Shown in pieces: positions 1 to 8,112 of a DNA stretch of 64,000 nucleotides. The notes under the pieces are model-generated. The model made no database searches and was not told the origin of the DNA. It saw nothing but the letters and a program-made list of their open reading frames with translations. How positions within the stretch are numbered: position 1 is the stretch's first letter; each line of letters opens with the position of its first letter. The position numbers and the translations under genes were made by a program. This DNA is from Myxococcus qinghaiensis (lineage in GTDB: Bacteria; Myxococcota; Myxococcia; Myxococcales; Myxococcaceae): positions 45,983 through 109,982 of the forward strand of contig NZ_JAKCFA010000031.1 of the NCBI RefSeq assembly GCF_024198215.1, given 5' to 3'.

Positions 1-1
1 G

Positions 2-1486
2 GTAGAGGGGGGGACTCACCAGCCCCTGCTCCCGCTGGCCTCGGAGCGCTCCGACACGGAGCAGGGCGAGACGGGGGCGTCCGCGCACGGTGTGCCCGGG
101 TTGGATTCCGAGTCCGACGAGGAGCACGCTCCCTCGGCGAAGGGCCCCTCGCTGGTGACGTATCTCCAGGGGCCCGGAGGTCGTGCGCCCGCGCTCGCGG
201 CGACGCCCCCGGGCGCGTCCCAGGCAGGGGCCGGGGCCGCATCGTCGTCGTCTGCCTCGGCGGAGCCTTCGCTGCGCTCCCTCACGCAGACGGTGCGCGT
301 GGACATCGGCAAGCTGGATGGCCTCATCAACATGGTGGGCGAGCTCTTGCTCATCAAGGCCAGCCTCCAGCGGCTCGCGGAGTCGGCGCGGCAGGATGGC
401 GTGGTGCCGCTGTCGAAGCTGTTCGGCCAGGAGCTGGCGCGCGAGACGCGGGGCCTGGAGCGCAAGCTGGAGGCGCTGCAGGAGGGCCTGCTGGAAGCGC
501 GGATGGTGCCGGTGGGCCAGGTGTTCGACAAGCTGGCCCGGCTGGTGCGCCGCATCACCCGCGAAGCGGGCAAGGAGATCGACTTCGTCATCGGCGGCGG
601 CGAGGTGGAGCTGGACAAGCTCATCGTCGAGGAGCTGAGCGACCCGCTGATGCACCTCATCCGCAACGCCATCGACCATGGCGTCGAGTCACCGGACACG
701 CGACTGGCCGCGGGCAAGCCCCGGCGCGCGGTGGTGTCGCTGCGGGCCGAGCAGAAGGGCAACCACGTCGTCATCCAGGTGAGTGACGACGGAGCGGGCA
801 TCGACGAGCTGCGCGTGCGCGAGGTGGCGCTGACGCGCGGCCTCATCACCCACGCGCAGGCGGAGGAGATGGGGCGCCGGGAGCTGCTCAACCTCATCTT
901 CCTGCCCGGCTTCTCCACCGCGCGCAGCGTGTCCGAGCTGTCCGGCCGGGGCGTGGGCCTGGACGTGGTGAAGAACAACCTGGGCAACCTCTCCGGCATC
1001 ATCGACGTGTGGAGCGAGCGCGGGAAGGGCACGGCTTTCCACCTGACGCTGCCCGTCACGCTCGCCATCATCCGCGCGCTGGTGGTGGGGGTGAGCGCTC
1101 GCACGTACGCGGTGCCGCTCAACAGCGTGCTGGAGATTCTCTCCGTGCAGCCCCGGGAGATTCGCACCATGGAGCGCCGCGAGGTGCTGGACGTGCGGGG
1201 CCAGACGTTGCCCTTCGTGCGGCTGGCGCGGCTGTTCGGCCTGCCGGAGCGGCCGGTGAGTCGCTACTTCGTGGTGGTGGTGGGGCTGGCGCAGGAGCGG
1301 CTGGGCATCGCCGTGGACGAGCTGCACGGTCAGCAGGACATCGTCACCAAGCCCCTGGGCGGCAGGCTGCAGTCCGTCCGGGGCATCTCCGGCGCCACGG
1401 ACCTGGGGAACCGGCGGCCGGTGCTGGTGCTGGACGTGGCGGCGCTGCTGGAAGAGGGACTGGCCCTGGAGCGAAGGCGGGCCTGA
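2..1486 (+). CDS. cheA: CheA-type chemosensory histidine kinase, 3' part
   Basis: The reading frame is open from the left edge, so the gene starts upstream. Seen here: an Ala/Pro-rich acidic linker (to about nt 280), the dimerisation helices (about nt 290-500, with the helix LDGLINMVGELL), the ATPase domain (about nt 560-1050) with N box LIRNAIDHGVE, G1 box DDGAGID and G2 box GRGVGLDVV, and a C-terminal CheW-like domain (about nt 1060-1450). The phosphotransfer (HPt) domain is outside the window. There is no receiver domain at the C-terminus, so this is not a FrzE-like CheA-CheY fusion. The kinase should phosphorylate CheY and CheB under control of receptors bound through the two downstream CheW proteins. 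A GTG at 92 is in frame but only an internal codon. Confidence 0.95.
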   Translation, partial: VEGGTHQPLLPLASERSDTEQGETGASAHGVPGLDSESDEEHAPSAKGPSLVTYLQGPGGRAPALAATPPGASQAGAGAASSSSASAEPSLRSLTQTVRVDIGKLDGLINMVGELLLIKASLQRLAESARQDGVVPLSKLFGQELARETRGLERKLEALQEGLLEARMVPVGQVFDKLARLVRRITREAGKEIDFVIGGGEVELDKLIVEELSDPLMHLIRNAIDHGVESPDTRLAAGKPRRAVVSLRAEQKGNHVVIQVSDDGAGIDELRVREVALTRGLITHAQAEEMGRRELLNLIFLPGFSTARSVSELSGRGVGLDVVKNNLGNLSGIIDVWSERGKGTAFHLTLPVTLAIIRALVVGVSARTYAVPLNSVLEILSVQPREIRTMERREVLDVRGQTLPFVRLARLFGLPERPVSRYFVVVVGLAQERLGIAVDELHGQQDIVTKPLGGRLQSVRGISGATDLGNRRPVLVLDVAALLEEGLALERRRA

Positions 1487-1512
1487 CGTTCGCCCTGGCC
1501 GGCTGCTATCCT
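1483..1512 (+). promoter_or_regulatory. Putative promoter ahead of first cheW
   Basis: CTGACG (1483-1488) and TATCCT (1507-1512) are 18 nt apart. The -10 hexamer ends 8 nt before the GTG start at 1521, so a transcript from here would be leaderless or nearly so. No Shine-Dalgarno sequence is seen in the gap. It overlaps the cheA stop codon and is unproven. Confidence 0.3.
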
Positions 1513-1520
1513 CACGCGCT

Positions 1521-2087
1521 GTGTCCCGGTTCGCCGAACTGCTCGACGACTTCTTCTTCCGTCCGGACGAGGATGTCAGCGGCCTGCAGGACTTCGCCGC
1601 CGGCAGCGACGGTGTCGCCTCGGCCGCGCCCGAGGAAGTCCCCGAGGAGTACCTGTCCTTCCGGCTGGAGGGCGAGGCCTACGCGGTGCCCATCCGCGCG
1701 GTGCGCGAAATCTCCAAGGTGCCCCCGCTGACGGAGATTCCGAGGGCGGAGCCCCACCTGCTCGGGGTGATGAACCTGCGTGGGGAGCTGCTGCCCGCGT
1801 ACGACATCAAGGTCCGGCTGGGGCTGGCGGAGCGGGCGCCCCTGGTCGCCGGTCCGGACGCGCCCGTGCCACCTCGGGACGCGCGCATCCTGGTGCTGCG
1901 CACGGAGACGGGGCCCGCGGGCGTGTGGGTGGACACCGTGTCCGGCGTGGTGAAGCTCAAGCCCTCCATGCTGGAGCCGCCACCGCCCGGCCTGCGCCGG
2001 GGGGACAAGGACTGTGTCGTGGGTATCGGTCGACGCGGGCCCTCGCTCTACATCCTGCTGGACCCTGAACAGGCGCTGGCGCCATGA
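1521..2087 (+). CDS. cheW: CheW coupling protein, first copy
   Basis: The 188-residue protein has an extra N-terminal segment of about 35 acidic/hydrophobic residues, then a single CheW domain. CheW hallmarks are visible: YLSFRLEGEAYAVPI, then an REISKVPPLTEIP strand, HLLGVMNLRGELLP, and a closing VVGIGRRG segment. CheW bridges receptor tips and the CheA P5 domain in chemosensory arrays. The start is GTG at 1521, 34 nt after the cheA stop. The stop overlaps the next cheW by ATGA, which suggests translational coupling. The N-terminal extension is not part of a typical CheW and may bind a partner. Confidence 0.9.
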   Translation: MSRFAELLDDFFFRPDEDVSGLQDFAAGSDGVASAAPEEVPEEYLSFRLEGEAYAVPIRAVREISKVPPLTEIPRAEPHLLGVMNLRGELLPAYDIKVRLGLAERAPLVAGPDAPVPPRDARILVLRTETGPAGVWVDTVSGVVKLKPSMLEPPPPGLRRGDKDCVVGIGRRGPSLYILLDPEQALAP

Positions 2088-2608
2088 AGGACTCGGTCAA
2101 CCTGCTGGCGCGCCACCCCATGGGGGGGCCGGATGCGCCCGGTGAGCAGCCGGACACCGTCGTGCAGCTCTGCGCCTTCTTCCTGGGGGAGGAGGAGTAC
2201 GTGCTGGATATCCAGCGCGTGGAGGAGGTGCTGCCGCTCCAGCGCGTGACGCCCATTCCGCATGCCCCCTCGTTCGTGGAGGGCGTGCTTCACCTGCGGG
2301 GCGTCATCCTTCCGGTGGTGGACCTGCGACGCCGGCTCCAGGGCCAGCCCTCGGTGGAGTCGCGCAAGGCGCGGCTTTTGGTGTGCCGGCTGGGCGCGCG
2401 GCGGGTGGCGGTGCGGGTGGAGCGCGTGGCGGAGGTGCTGCGCGTGCGGCGGGGCGATATCAAGCCCGCGCCGGCGCTGCGGGTGTCGGGTCGCTCGCCC
2501 TTCGTGGTGGGCGTGTGTGGCCCGCCGGACCGTCTGCGGTTGCTGCTCGACTTGAAGGCGTTGCTGCGCGCGGAGCTGGAGCGCGAAGCGGTGCGCCCGA
2601 CGAAGTGA
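2084..2608 (+). CDS. cheW: CheW coupling protein, second copy
   Basis: A 174-residue single-domain CheW. Family signatures are QLCAFFLGEEEYVLDI, RVTPIPHAPSFVEGV and LHLRGVILPVVDLRRR. The start ATG overlaps the previous gene's stop (ATGA), so the two CheW proteins are probably made together. They are clearly divergent paralogues rather than a recent duplication. Two CheW proteins in one operon could couple two receptor classes to one CheA or form CheW-only rings in the array. That division of labour is inference. Confidence 0.9.
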   Translation: MKDSVNLLARHPMGGPDAPGEQPDTVVQLCAFFLGEEEYVLDIQRVEEVLPLQRVTPIPHAPSFVEGVLHLRGVILPVVDLRRRLQGQPSVESRKARLLVCRLGARRVAVRVERVAEVLRVRRGDIKPAPALRVSGRSPFVVGVCGPPDRLRLLLDLKALLRAELEREAVRPTK

Positions 2609-2619
2609 AGAGGGTGACG

Positions 2620-3009
2620 ATGGACATGCAGCGCAGTGACTTGGACAACCACCGCCGCATCCTGGGCATCGGGTTCATCGCCATCAACGCGCTCACCGTG
2701 CTGGCGGGCATCGTGTTGGCCATCTTCTTCGCGTTCGGCGGGTTGATGATGGTGAGCGAGGAGGCCCAGGCCCGGGACCGTGTCGCCTACTTCCTCATCG
2801 GCGGCGGACTCAGTGCGTGCGTCCTGGCGTTCGGCCTGCCAGGCGTCATCGCCGGCATTGGCCTGTTGAAGCGTCGCAGGTGGTCGCGGGTGCTCGCGCT
2901 GGTGCTGGGAATCATCGGGCTGTTCAACTTCCCGCTGGGCACCTGCCTGGGCATCTACGCCATCTGGTTCTACGCCCAGGAAGGCTCCGACCGGGTCCTC
3001 GCGTCATGA
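2620..3009 (+). CDS. Small three-helix membrane protein in che operon
   Basis: A 129-residue protein with about three or four membrane segments: GFIAINALTVLAGIVLAIFF, a Gly/Ala-rich helix beginning YFLIGGGL, and a last pair around VLALVLGIIGLF and GTCLGIYAIWFY. The closing pattern (FNFPLGTCLGIYAIW) occurs in many small bacterial membrane proteins of unknown role. The ATG at 2620 follows the cheW stop by 11 nt. The 3' end overlaps the HEAT-protein start by ATGA, so it belongs to the chemosensory operon. No enzymatic motif is seen. It could anchor or sense for the pathway, but that is only inferred from context. Confidence 0.75.
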   Translation: MDMQRSDLDNHRRILGIGFIAINALTVLAGIVLAIFFAFGGLMMVSEEAQARDRVAYFLIGGGLSACVLAFGLPGVIAGIGLLKRRRWSRVLALVLGIIGLFNFPLGTCLGIYAIWFYAQEGSDRVLAS

Positions 3010-4982
3010 GCCACCTGCCCGTCTTTCCCGCGGAGGAGGAGCGCTACCGGTCGCTCCAGGAGTTGGATCCGCGTCGCGAGGGCAGCCTGGACGTGCTCGT
3101 GGCGGGGCTGCACGACGAGAGCTGGCGGGTGCGCCACGCGGCGGCGGAGGGGCTCCAGCGGCTGTCCTCGCCCGCGGCCGTGGCGCTCCGGCTCGTCGGC
3201 GTGCTGGGCGAGCGCGGTGAGACGGGGGCTCGCAACGCGGCGGCCGAGGCGCTGGTGGGGCTGGGCCTTCCCGCGCTGGGGCCGCTGGTGAAGCTGCTGG
3301 GGCATCCGGACCCGGACCAGCGCAAGTTCGCGGCGGACATCCTCGGGCAGTTGGGGCTTCACGCGGCGGAGGCGCCGCTGGTGCAGGCGCTGGAGGACCC
3401 GGACCTCAACGTGCGCGTGTCCGTGTCGGAGGCCCTGGGCCGGGTGGGCAGCGAGCCCGGCGCGCGCGCGCTGGAGCGCCTGTTGAACGACGCGGAGCCG
3501 CTGCTCCGCCTGTCCGCGCTGGAGGGCCTGGTGCTGCTGCGCCGTCCGCCGCCGCTGCCGGTGGTGGTGGCGCTGCTGGACGATGCCCGGCTGCGGCGCA
3601 GTGCCTTCCGGGCGCTGGGCCTGATTCCCCAGGTGGCGGCCACGGAGCTGCTGTGCCAGGGCCTGGAGTCCTCCACCCGCTCGGTGCGCGAGGCGGCCCT
3701 CGCGGCGCTCGGCGTGCAGGCGTCGCTGGTGGAGCCCGCGCGGCAGGGCGAGCTGGAGGCGGTCATCCACGCGGCGCTGCGGCGCTTGCCGGACGCGGTG
3801 GCGCGACTGGCGCAGGCGCTGGAGTCGGAGGACGTGACGGTGCGCGCGGGAGCGCTGCTGGCGGTGGCGGCGCTGGGTGAGGCGTCCCTGGCGGTGCCCG
3901 TGGCCGAGGCCGCTCGCGAGGACCGCCTGCTTCGGGACGTGCTGAGCACGCTGGGGCGGCTGGGCGCGGAGGGTGGGCGCACGTTGCTCGCGGCGATGTC
4001 GGACCTGTCAGCGCCCGCGCGGGCGGCGGCGGCCGAGGCGCTGGTGGACCTGGTGGATGCGACGTCCGTCACGCCGCTGTGCGCGCTCCTGGAGTGGGCG
4101 GAGGACGACTTGCGCGGCGTGGTAGTGCGAGCGCTGGGGCGCACGCGCTCTCCGGAGGCGGCGAGCCCCCTGGTCGACTTGCTGCGGGACTCGGTGACGG
4201 CGGGCGCTGCGACTCGGGCGCTGGGCGTGCTCGCGGGAAGTTGCCGTGGGGCGGTGCTCGCGGCGCTGGAGGAGGCGGTGGCTCGGAGGGCGACGCCCGT
4301 GGCGGTGGCGGCGCTGGGGCGGGTGGGTGGCGCGCCCGCGTTGCCCTCGCTGCGCAAGCTGGCGCGGGACGTGGACCCTCGCTGGCGGGCGGCGGCGGTG
4401 GAGGTCGCCGGCGAGGTGGACGGCGGGGTGGGCCGGGAGCTGGCGCGCGCGGCGCTCGCGGACGAGGCGGCGCCGGTGCGGGCGGCGGGGGCTCGGGCCA
4501 TGGGGCGACTGGGAGGCTCGGAGGCGGGGGCGCTCCTGCGCTCCGCGCTCCAGGACGAGGAGTCGTCGGTGCGACGGGCAGCGGTGGACGCGGTGGGCGA
4601 GAGTGGCGCCATGGACCGCGTCGCGGAGCTGGAGCCGCTGGTGCGCCACCCCGATGGGGCGCTGGCGGTGGCGGCGGTGCGCGCGTTGTCCAGGCTGGGA
4701 CGGGTGGGTGCGCGCGTGTTGAGAGAGGCTTCCAATCATCCGGACGCGGAGGTGGTGAAGGCGGTGCTGTCGGCGGGGGCGGTGTCTCGGGAGGGTGTGG
4801 CGCTGGCGGAGTCGCTGCTGGAGCATCCGCACTGGGACGTGCGGGCGGCGGCGGCGCGGGTGCTGGGGGATTCGGGCGGGCCGGAGAGCCTGGGCCCCAC
4901 CCGCCGCGCGCTGGAGGCGGAGTCGGACGCCCTGGCCCGACAGGCGCTGGCGGACGCGGTGGAGCGCCTGGCTCGGCGCTGA
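3006..4982 (+). CDS. HEAT-repeat protein of chemosensory operon
   Basis: A 658-residue soluble protein made almost wholly of roughly 30-residue HEAT (PBS-lyase type) repeats, about 20 in number. The recurring pattern is VRxAAAEALGxLG followed by a second helix of the type PLLxLLxD. No signal peptide, membrane span or catalytic motif is seen. HEAT solenoids are protein-binding scaffolds, and HEAT proteins are known companions of some myxobacterial chemosensory systems. The ATG overlaps the upstream stop (ATGA), and cheR follows 15 nt later, so it is probably a pathway component that binds CheA, CheY or an output protein. That last point is inference. The high GC and repeat structure give long open shadow frames here. 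Confidence 0.88.
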   Translation: MSHLPVFPAEEERYRSLQELDPRREGSLDVLVAGLHDESWRVRHAAAEGLQRLSSPAAVALRLVGVLGERGETGARNAAAEALVGLGLPALGPLVKLLGHPDPDQRKFAADILGQLGLHAAEAPLVQALEDPDLNVRVSVSEALGRVGSEPGARALERLLNDAEPLLRLSALEGLVLLRRPPPLPVVVALLDDARLRRSAFRALGLIPQVAATELLCQGLESSTRSVREAALAALGVQASLVEPARQGELEAVIHAALRRLPDAVARLAQALESEDVTVRAGALLAVAALGEASLAVPVAEAAREDRLLRDVLSTLGRLGAEGGRTLLAAMSDLSAPARAAAAEALVDLVDATSVTPLCALLEWAEDDLRGVVVRALGRTRSPEAASPLVDLLRDSVTAGAATRALGVLAGSCRGAVLAALEEAVARRATPVAVAALGRVGGAPALPSLRKLARDVDPRWRAAAVEVAGEVDGGVGRELARAALADEAAPVRAAGARAMGRLGGSEAGALLRSALQDEESSVRRAAVDAVGESGAMDRVAELEPLVRHPDGALAVAAVRALSRLGRVGARVLREASNHPDAEVVKAVLSAGAVSREGVALAESLLEHPHWDVRAAAARVLGDSGGPESLGPTRRALEAESDALARQALADAVERLARR

Positions 4983-4997
4983 GGGAGGGGACACGGG

Positions 4998-5870
4998 GTG
5001 GCGCGCTTCGATGACAGCCGGCCGGAGATGTCCGCGGAGGAGTTCCGGCTCCTGAGGGACCACGTGTACTCGCACTGCGGCATCCTGGTGCACGAGGACA
5101 TGAAGTTCGTCATGGAGCGGCGGCTGTGGCCCCGGCTGGAAGCGCTGGGCGTTTCCGACTTCAGCGCGTACCACCGCTACCTGCGCTACGACGCGAACCG
5201 GCACGCGGAGCTGGAGGCCGCCGTCGAGTCGCTCACGACGCACGAGACGTACTTCTTCCGCGAGCCCTCGCAGCTCAAGGCGTTCCGCGAGGAGCTGCTG
5301 CCGCTGCTGGAGAAGCGCAACGCGCGCACGAAGCGGCTGCGGCTGTGGTCGGCGGGGTGCTCCTCCGGAGAAGAGGCGTACACGCTGGCGATGCTGCTCA
5401 AGGACGAGCGGCGCTTCGAGGACTGGGACGTGGAGGTGTACGGCAGCGACATCTCCCGGCGCGTGCTGTCCATGGCCCGGAGCGCGGAGTACGGGCCGTC
5501 CGCGCTGCGCGCGACGTCGGCGGACTTGCTGGAGCGCTTCTTCGTGCCGGCGGGCAAGGCGAAGGTGCGGGTGCGTGACGACGTCCGGGCGATGGTGTCC
5601 TTCGGCCACCACAACCTGCTGGACGAGGCGGGCAGCCAGCTGGTGATGAAGATGGACGCGGTGTTCTGCCGCAACGTGATGATCTACTTCGACCAGTCCG
5701 CGCGCAGGCGGGTGCTGCGCATCCTTCGCGACAGGCTGGTGCCCGGGGGCTATCTGCTGCTGGGCCACTCGGAGAACCTGCTCAACCTGGGCGCGGACTT
5801 CGAGCTGGTGCACCTGCGAGGCGACCTGGTGTATCGGCGGCCGGAGCTGACGGGGGGCGAGGCGCGATGA
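4998..5870 (+). CDS. cheR: CheR, receptor glutamate methyltransferase
   Basis: A 290-residue SAM-dependent enzyme that methylates glutamates on chemoreceptors for adaptation. It has the small helical N-terminal CheR domain (EFRLLRDHVYSHCGI), then the methyltransferase fold with the SAM loop SAGCSSGEEAYTLAM, the GSDIS motif, and the diagnostic VFCRNVMIYFD. The GTG start at 4998 lies 15 nt after the HEAT gene. The stop overlaps cheB by ATGA. There is no C-terminal TPR extension, unlike some myxobacterial CheR proteins. Confidence 0.95.
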   Translation: MARFDDSRPEMSAEEFRLLRDHVYSHCGILVHEDMKFVMERRLWPRLEALGVSDFSAYHRYLRYDANRHAELEAAVESLTTHETYFFREPSQLKAFREELLPLLEKRNARTKRLRLWSAGCSSGEEAYTLAMLLKDERRFEDWDVEVYGSDISRRVLSMARSAEYGPSALRATSADLLERFFVPAGKAKVRVRDDVRAMVSFGHHNLLDEAGSQLVMKMDAVFCRNVMIYFDQSARRRVLRILRDRLVPGGYLLLGHSENLLNLGADFELVHLRGDLVYRRPELTGGEAR

Positions 5871-6904
5871 GCGGGCAGAAGGGTGTCGCCGTGCTCGTCA
5901 TCGACGACTCCGCGCACAACCGGCACACGTTGACGACGCTGCTGGAGTCCGCGCCGGACGTCCGGGTGTTGGACCGCGCGGCCGACGGCGAAGAGGGGTT
6001 GAAGAAAGTCCTCGAGCTGAAGCCGGACGTGGTGACGTTGGATTTGGAGATGCCGAAGCTGGGCGGCTACACGTTCCTGCGGCTCTTGATGCGCACGGCG
6101 CCCACGCCCGTCATCGTCATCTCCAGCTATGCGCACCGCTCGGACGTCTTCAAGGCGCTGGAGCTGGGCGCGTTCGACTTCATCGCCAAGCCCGCCAAGG
6201 GCACCCCGGCGGAGCTGGAGGTGCTCCGCCAGGAGCTGCTGGAGAAGGTGCGCGCGGCGCTGCACGTGCGGCCGGGGCAGCGTCATGCCTCGCCCGGAGC
6301 GCGAGCGCTGGCGGTGGCGGGAGAGCTCCCGCTGGTGGTGGCCATCGGCGCGTCCACGGGAGGACCACCGGCGGTGCAGCGCGTGCTGGAGGGCCTGGCC
6401 GCGGAGCCCACGCCGTGCGTGCTGGTGAGTCAGCACATGCCCGCGCAGTTCACTCGGGCCTTCGCGGATCGGTTGGACCGAATTGGCCCCTTCACGGTGA
6501 CGGAGGCGAACGAGGGAGACCCGGTGCAGCCGGGGCACGTGTACATCGCTCCAGGTGGGAAGCACCTCGTGGTGGTGGAGCGCGGCACTCGACTGGAGCT
6601 GCACACGCCGCCCCCCACGCCGCTGGACAAGTACGCACCGAGCGTGGACCGACTCTTCACCAGCGTGGCGCAGGTGCTGGGCAGCCGCGCGCTGGCGGTG
6701 GTGTTGACGGGCATGGGCGCGGACGGGGCGGCGGGGGCGCGCGAGGTGCAGCGCGTGGGCGGCGAGGTGTGGGCCGAGTCGGAGGAGACGGCCGTCGTGT
6801 TTGGCATGCCAGGGGAGGCCATCGCCTCGGGAGCGGCGAAGCGGGTGCTGCGACTGGGGGAAATCGGACCCGCGCTGGCGGCGCTCGCCCGACGACGGCG
6901 ATGA
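5867..6904 (+). CDS. cheB: CheB, receptor methylesterase/deamidase
   Basis: A 345-residue response regulator that removes receptor methyl groups when phosphorylated by CheA. The N-terminal receiver has an acidic pocket (VIDDS), phosphoacceptor Asp59 (LDLEMP) and the lysine in IAKPA. The C-terminal esterase has the triad: Ser163 in GASTGG, His190 in SQHMP and Asp286 in GMGADG. Both domains look intact. It is translationally coupled to cheR by ATGA. Together with CheR it gives the pathway a complete adaptation module. Confidence 0.95.
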   Translation: MSGQKGVAVLVIDDSAHNRHTLTTLLESAPDVRVLDRAADGEEGLKKVLELKPDVVTLDLEMPKLGGYTFLRLLMRTAPTPVIVISSYAHRSDVFKALELGAFDFIAKPAKGTPAELEVLRQELLEKVRAALHVRPGQRHASPGARALAVAGELPLVVAIGASTGGPPAVQRVLEGLAAEPTPCVLVSQHMPAQFTRAFADRLDRIGPFTVTEANEGDPVQPGHVYIAPGGKHLVVVERGTRLELHTPPPTPLDKYAPSVDRLFTSVAQVLGSRALAVVLTGMGADGAAGAREVQRVGGEVWAESEETAVVFGMPGEAIASGAAKRVLRLGEIGPALAALARRRR

Positions 6905-6959
6905 GGGGACGCGGAACTGCGGGCGGTGGAAGAGGCCCGGGTGTTAGTCTGGGCCGGTC

Positions 6960-7340
6960 ATGACGCAGCAGATTCGAGCTTTGGTGGTGGACGACTCGCA
7001 GGCGATGCGACGCAGCATCATGTACGCGTTGCAACGCATCAGCGGGATGGCCTGCACCGAGGCGCAGGATGGCGTCGAGGGGCTGAAGAAGTTGACCCAG
7101 GGCCGCTTCGACCTGGTGCTCACGGACATCAACATGCCGTTGATGGATGGACTCAAGCTCATCCACCACATCCGTCATGCGACGGACCATCGCCATGTGC
7201 CCATCGTCGTCATCACGACGGAGGGCGCGGCGGCGGACCGGGAGCGGGCCATGTCCCTGGGCGCGAGCGCGTATCTGGTGAAGCCCGTGCAAGCCAAGGT
7301 GGTGATGGACACCGTCAAGGACTTGCTGAAGCTGGACTGA
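6960..7340 (+). CDS. cheY: CheY-like single-domain response regulator
   Basis: A 126-residue receiver with the acidic pair in VVDDSQ, phosphoacceptor Asp56 (LTDINMP) and Lys108 (LVKPV). It has no output domain, so it should act by binding a target, the classical role being a motor or, in myxobacteria, a diffusible or transcriptional partner. It is separated from cheB by 55 nt. TAGTCT at 6945-6950 ends 9 nt before the ATG and could be a -10 element for a near-leaderless transcript, although the matching -35 is poor. It closes the chemosensory cluster. Confidence 0.93.
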   Translation: MTQQIRALVVDDSQAMRRSIMYALQRISGMACTEAQDGVEGLKKLTQGRFDLVLTDINMPLMDGLKLIHHIRHATDHRHVPIVVITTEGAAADRERAMSLGASAYLVKPVQAKVVMDTVKDLLKLD

Positions 7341-7353
7341 GGCGAGCGCGCGA

Positions 7354-8112
7354 ATGGACTTCGTCCTGCGGGTGGCGGGCCTGGAGAAGCGCTACGGCGC
7401 GGTGAATGCCGTGCAGGGCCTCACCTTCGCGGTGGCGCCCGGCGAGGTGCTCGGGTTGGTGGGCCCCAATGGCGCGGGCAAGACGTCCACGCTGCGGTGC
7501 CTGGCGGGCATCCTCCCTCCCACGTCGGGGCGGGTGGTGGTGGCCGGCTACGATTTGGCGAAGGACGCGGTGGACGCCAAGCGCGAGCTGGCCTTCCTTC
7601 CGGACGAGCCTCGCTTCTTCGACTACCTCACGGTGTGGGAGCACCTGAACTTCACGGCGCGCCTCTACGGCGTGGAGGACTGGGAGGAGCGGGGCAAGGC
7701 GCTGCTGGAGGAGATGGAGCTGACAGGCAAGGAGAAGGCGCTGCCGGGCGAGCTGTCGCGCGGCATGAAGCAGAAGCTGTCCATCGCCTGCGGCTTCCTG
7801 CACTCGCCCAAGCTCATCCTGCTGGACGAGCCCCTCACGGGCCTGGACCCGATTGGCATCCGCCGGATGAAGGCGTCCCTGCGGCGCCGCGCGGAGGAGG
7901 GAGCGGCGCTGGTGTTGTCCTCGCACCTGCTCCCGCTGGTGGAGGAGCTGTGCCACCGGCTGCTGGTGATTGCCGGCGGACGGGCCATGGCGCTGGGCAG
8001 CCTGGAGGCGATTCGCTCGCGGCTGAGCGGCCCGGAGGGGGAGAGCGCGTCGCTGGAGGACCTCTTCGTGCGCATCACCAGCGGAGCCGGGACGGAGAAA
8101 CCCCCGCCGTGA
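7354..8112 (+). CDS. ABC transporter ATP-binding protein
   Basis: A 252-residue ATPase. It has Walker A GPNGAGKTS, signature LSRGMKQKLS (a variant of LSGGQ), Walker B LILLDEP with the D-loop TGLDP, and a switch histidine in LSSHLLP. The architecture is that of ABC-2/exporter ATPases (CcmA-like). The next gene overlaps by GTGA and encodes the membrane partner, so the two form one exporter. The substrate is unknown. It starts 13 nt after cheY, so readthrough from the chemosensory operon is possible, but a functional link is not shown. Confidence 0.92.
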   Translation: MDFVLRVAGLEKRYGAVNAVQGLTFAVAPGEVLGLVGPNGAGKTSTLRCLAGILPPTSGRVVVAGYDLAKDAVDAKRELAFLPDEPRFFDYLTVWEHLNFTARLYGVEDWEERGKALLEEMELTGKEKALPGELSRGMKQKLSIACGFLHSPKLILLDEPLTGLDPIGIRRMKASLRRRAEEGAALVLSSHLLPLVEELCHRLLVIAGGRAMALGSLEAIRSRLSGPEGESASLEDLFVRITSGAGTEKPPP

